Shown here: one piece after another, positions 63,568 to 64,000 of the stretch
Layout: every line of letters begins with the position of its first letter
How positions within the stretch are numbered: the first letter of the stretch is position 1
Assembly: GCF_050920705.1 (NCBI RefSeq)
Contig: NZ_CP154799.1
Span: 1,302,001 to 1,366,000, forward strand
DNA length: 64,000 bases
DNA from: Regnicoccus_A sp014224355
GTDB taxonomy: Bacteria; Cyanobacteriota; Cyanobacteriia; PCC-6307; Cyanobiaceae
Direction of reading: 5' to 3'
Notes under the pieces: generated by a model
Seen by the model: only the letters and a program-made list of their open reading frames with translations
The model's database searches: none
Told to the model about the DNA's origin: nothing
Made by a program: the position numbers and the translations under genes

Positions 63568-63606
63568 CCCTGTCGGCTCCACGGCAGCCGGCACGGGTTC
63601 GGGAGT

Positions 63607-63828
63607 TCAGCCCACGGTTTCGAGTTCGTCGGCCCGGAAGTGGGCGCGGAACCGGCCGAAGACCACGATCACCGGCAGGGTGGGGCTGATCGGCTTGCCC
63701 TTCCAGTCGTCGAGCACCTGCAGCACTTCACCCTGCTGACCCAGAAGATCGAAGGCCTTGCCGCGGTGTTCCGGGTGGGTGTACACAACCACGCTCTGGC
63801 AGACCTTGACCTGTTCTCCGGGCTTCAT
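63607..63828 (-). CDS. ftrV: Ferredoxin-thioredoxin reductase variable chain
   Basis: A 73-residue SH3-like subunit that supports the catalytic FTR chain in passing electrons from ferredoxin to thioredoxin. It starts at ATG 63828, MKPGEQVKVCQSVVVYTHPEHRGKAFDL. DWKGKPISPTLPVIVVF and FRAHFRADELETV close the barrel, matching FtrV length and pattern. It is convergent with pyrR. Confidence 0.93.
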   Translation of the reverse strand: MKPGEQVKVCQSVVVYTHPEHRGKAFDLLGQQGEVLQVLDDWKGKPISPTLPVIVVFGRFRAHFRADELETVG

Positions 63829-63904
63829 GCGCTGTGACCCACTGGAAGGGCCAATCCTGTCATGGGCTGGAGTGAGGATCGGTCGTTGCTCCTGATCGGT
63901 GGCT

Positions 63905-64000
63905 TCAGCGGCGGCAGGTGGTTTCCGGACCCGCTTCGACCACCCGTCCGCCCAGCTCGTCGCAGGCCTTGGTGAAGGCGGTCCACTCGTCGACACCCTC
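63905..64000 (-). CDS. C-terminal fragment of an unidentified protein (cut by right edge)
   Basis: An open frame enters from base 64000 and stops at TGA 63905-63907, giving 31 residues (VDEWTAFTKACDELGGRVVEAG, then a Cys-Arg-Arg end). It is on the same strand as ftrV, 76 bp upstream of it. It reads like a helix followed by a strand of a real protein, but it is too short to identify. Confidence 0.4.
   Translation of the reverse strand, partial: EGVDEWTAFTKACDELGGRVVEAGPETTCRR

Overview
The window is a dense, high-GC stretch of a cyanobacterial chromosome. The markers are an apcE-apcA-apcB-apcC phycobilisome core cluster, the cyanobacterial split of the ATP synthase genes (one cluster ending in gamma, and a separate beta/epsilon pair), ycf35, PSRP-3 (ycf65), the ferredoxin-thioredoxin reductase variable chain, groES/groEL1 and a bioF-K-C-D-A biotin operon. 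Gene content and order look like the Synechococcus/Cyanobium/Prochlorococcus group, most likely a high-GC freshwater or brackish picocyanobacterium. That placement is inference; no rRNA gene is present. I saw no tRNA, CRISPR array, insertion sequence or prophage.

Layout. 1-6.5 kb: a sodium:solute symporter cut by the left edge, a HEAT-repeat protein, a DUF2997/ycf35/ferredoxin/aldo-keto reductase run, rsmG, and a J-domain/DUF3143 pair. 6.4-11.3 kb: the biotin operon on the minus strand, with an extra 51-aa membrane ORF between bioD and bioA. 11.4-17.4 kb: Ski2-like helicase, purB, tlyA, glnB and two small genes. 17.7-21.5 kb: queF, cytochrome c assembly (ccs1, ccdA) and an FtsW/RodA protein. 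21.6-26.4 kb: allophycocyanin core, including a three-REP ApcE that implies a tricylindrical core. 26.5-33.8 kb: a methyltransferase, then atp1 and subunits a, c, b', b, delta, alpha, gamma. 33.7-44.8 kb: 2OG oxygenase, ferredoxin, DUF3326, ald, nadE, nadD, a GTPase, a CNNM/CBS protein, pepP, a HAD hydrolase and PSRP-3.

44.9-52.7 kb is the most unusual part. A minus-strand operon encodes a small membrane protein, an FHA protein, a Ser/Thr kinase with a C-terminal zinc ribbon, a von Willebrand A protein, a membrane-anchored PP2C phosphatase and a membrane protein with a proline-rich linker. It diverges from a class A penicillin-binding protein that carries its own N-terminal FHA domain. The kinase/phosphatase/vWA trio resembles the TerY-P triads described in bacteria. 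Its position suggests a phospho-dependent switch acting on peptidoglycan synthesis, but this is a hypothesis.

52.7-64 kb: a degenerate rhomboid-like protein, a small transaldolase, ATP synthase epsilon and beta, a CIRCE operator with groES-groEL1, an MFS transporter, msrB, secG, gpmI, pyrR, ftrV and the tail of one more ORF.

Five genes (symporter, ATP synthase gamma, a small hypothetical, pepP, PP2C) each carry one -1 frameshift. Every one is repaired by adding a single base to a G or C run. One of the five is normally essential, so consensus errors are far likelier than real gene decay. Each such gene is annotated here as one locus.
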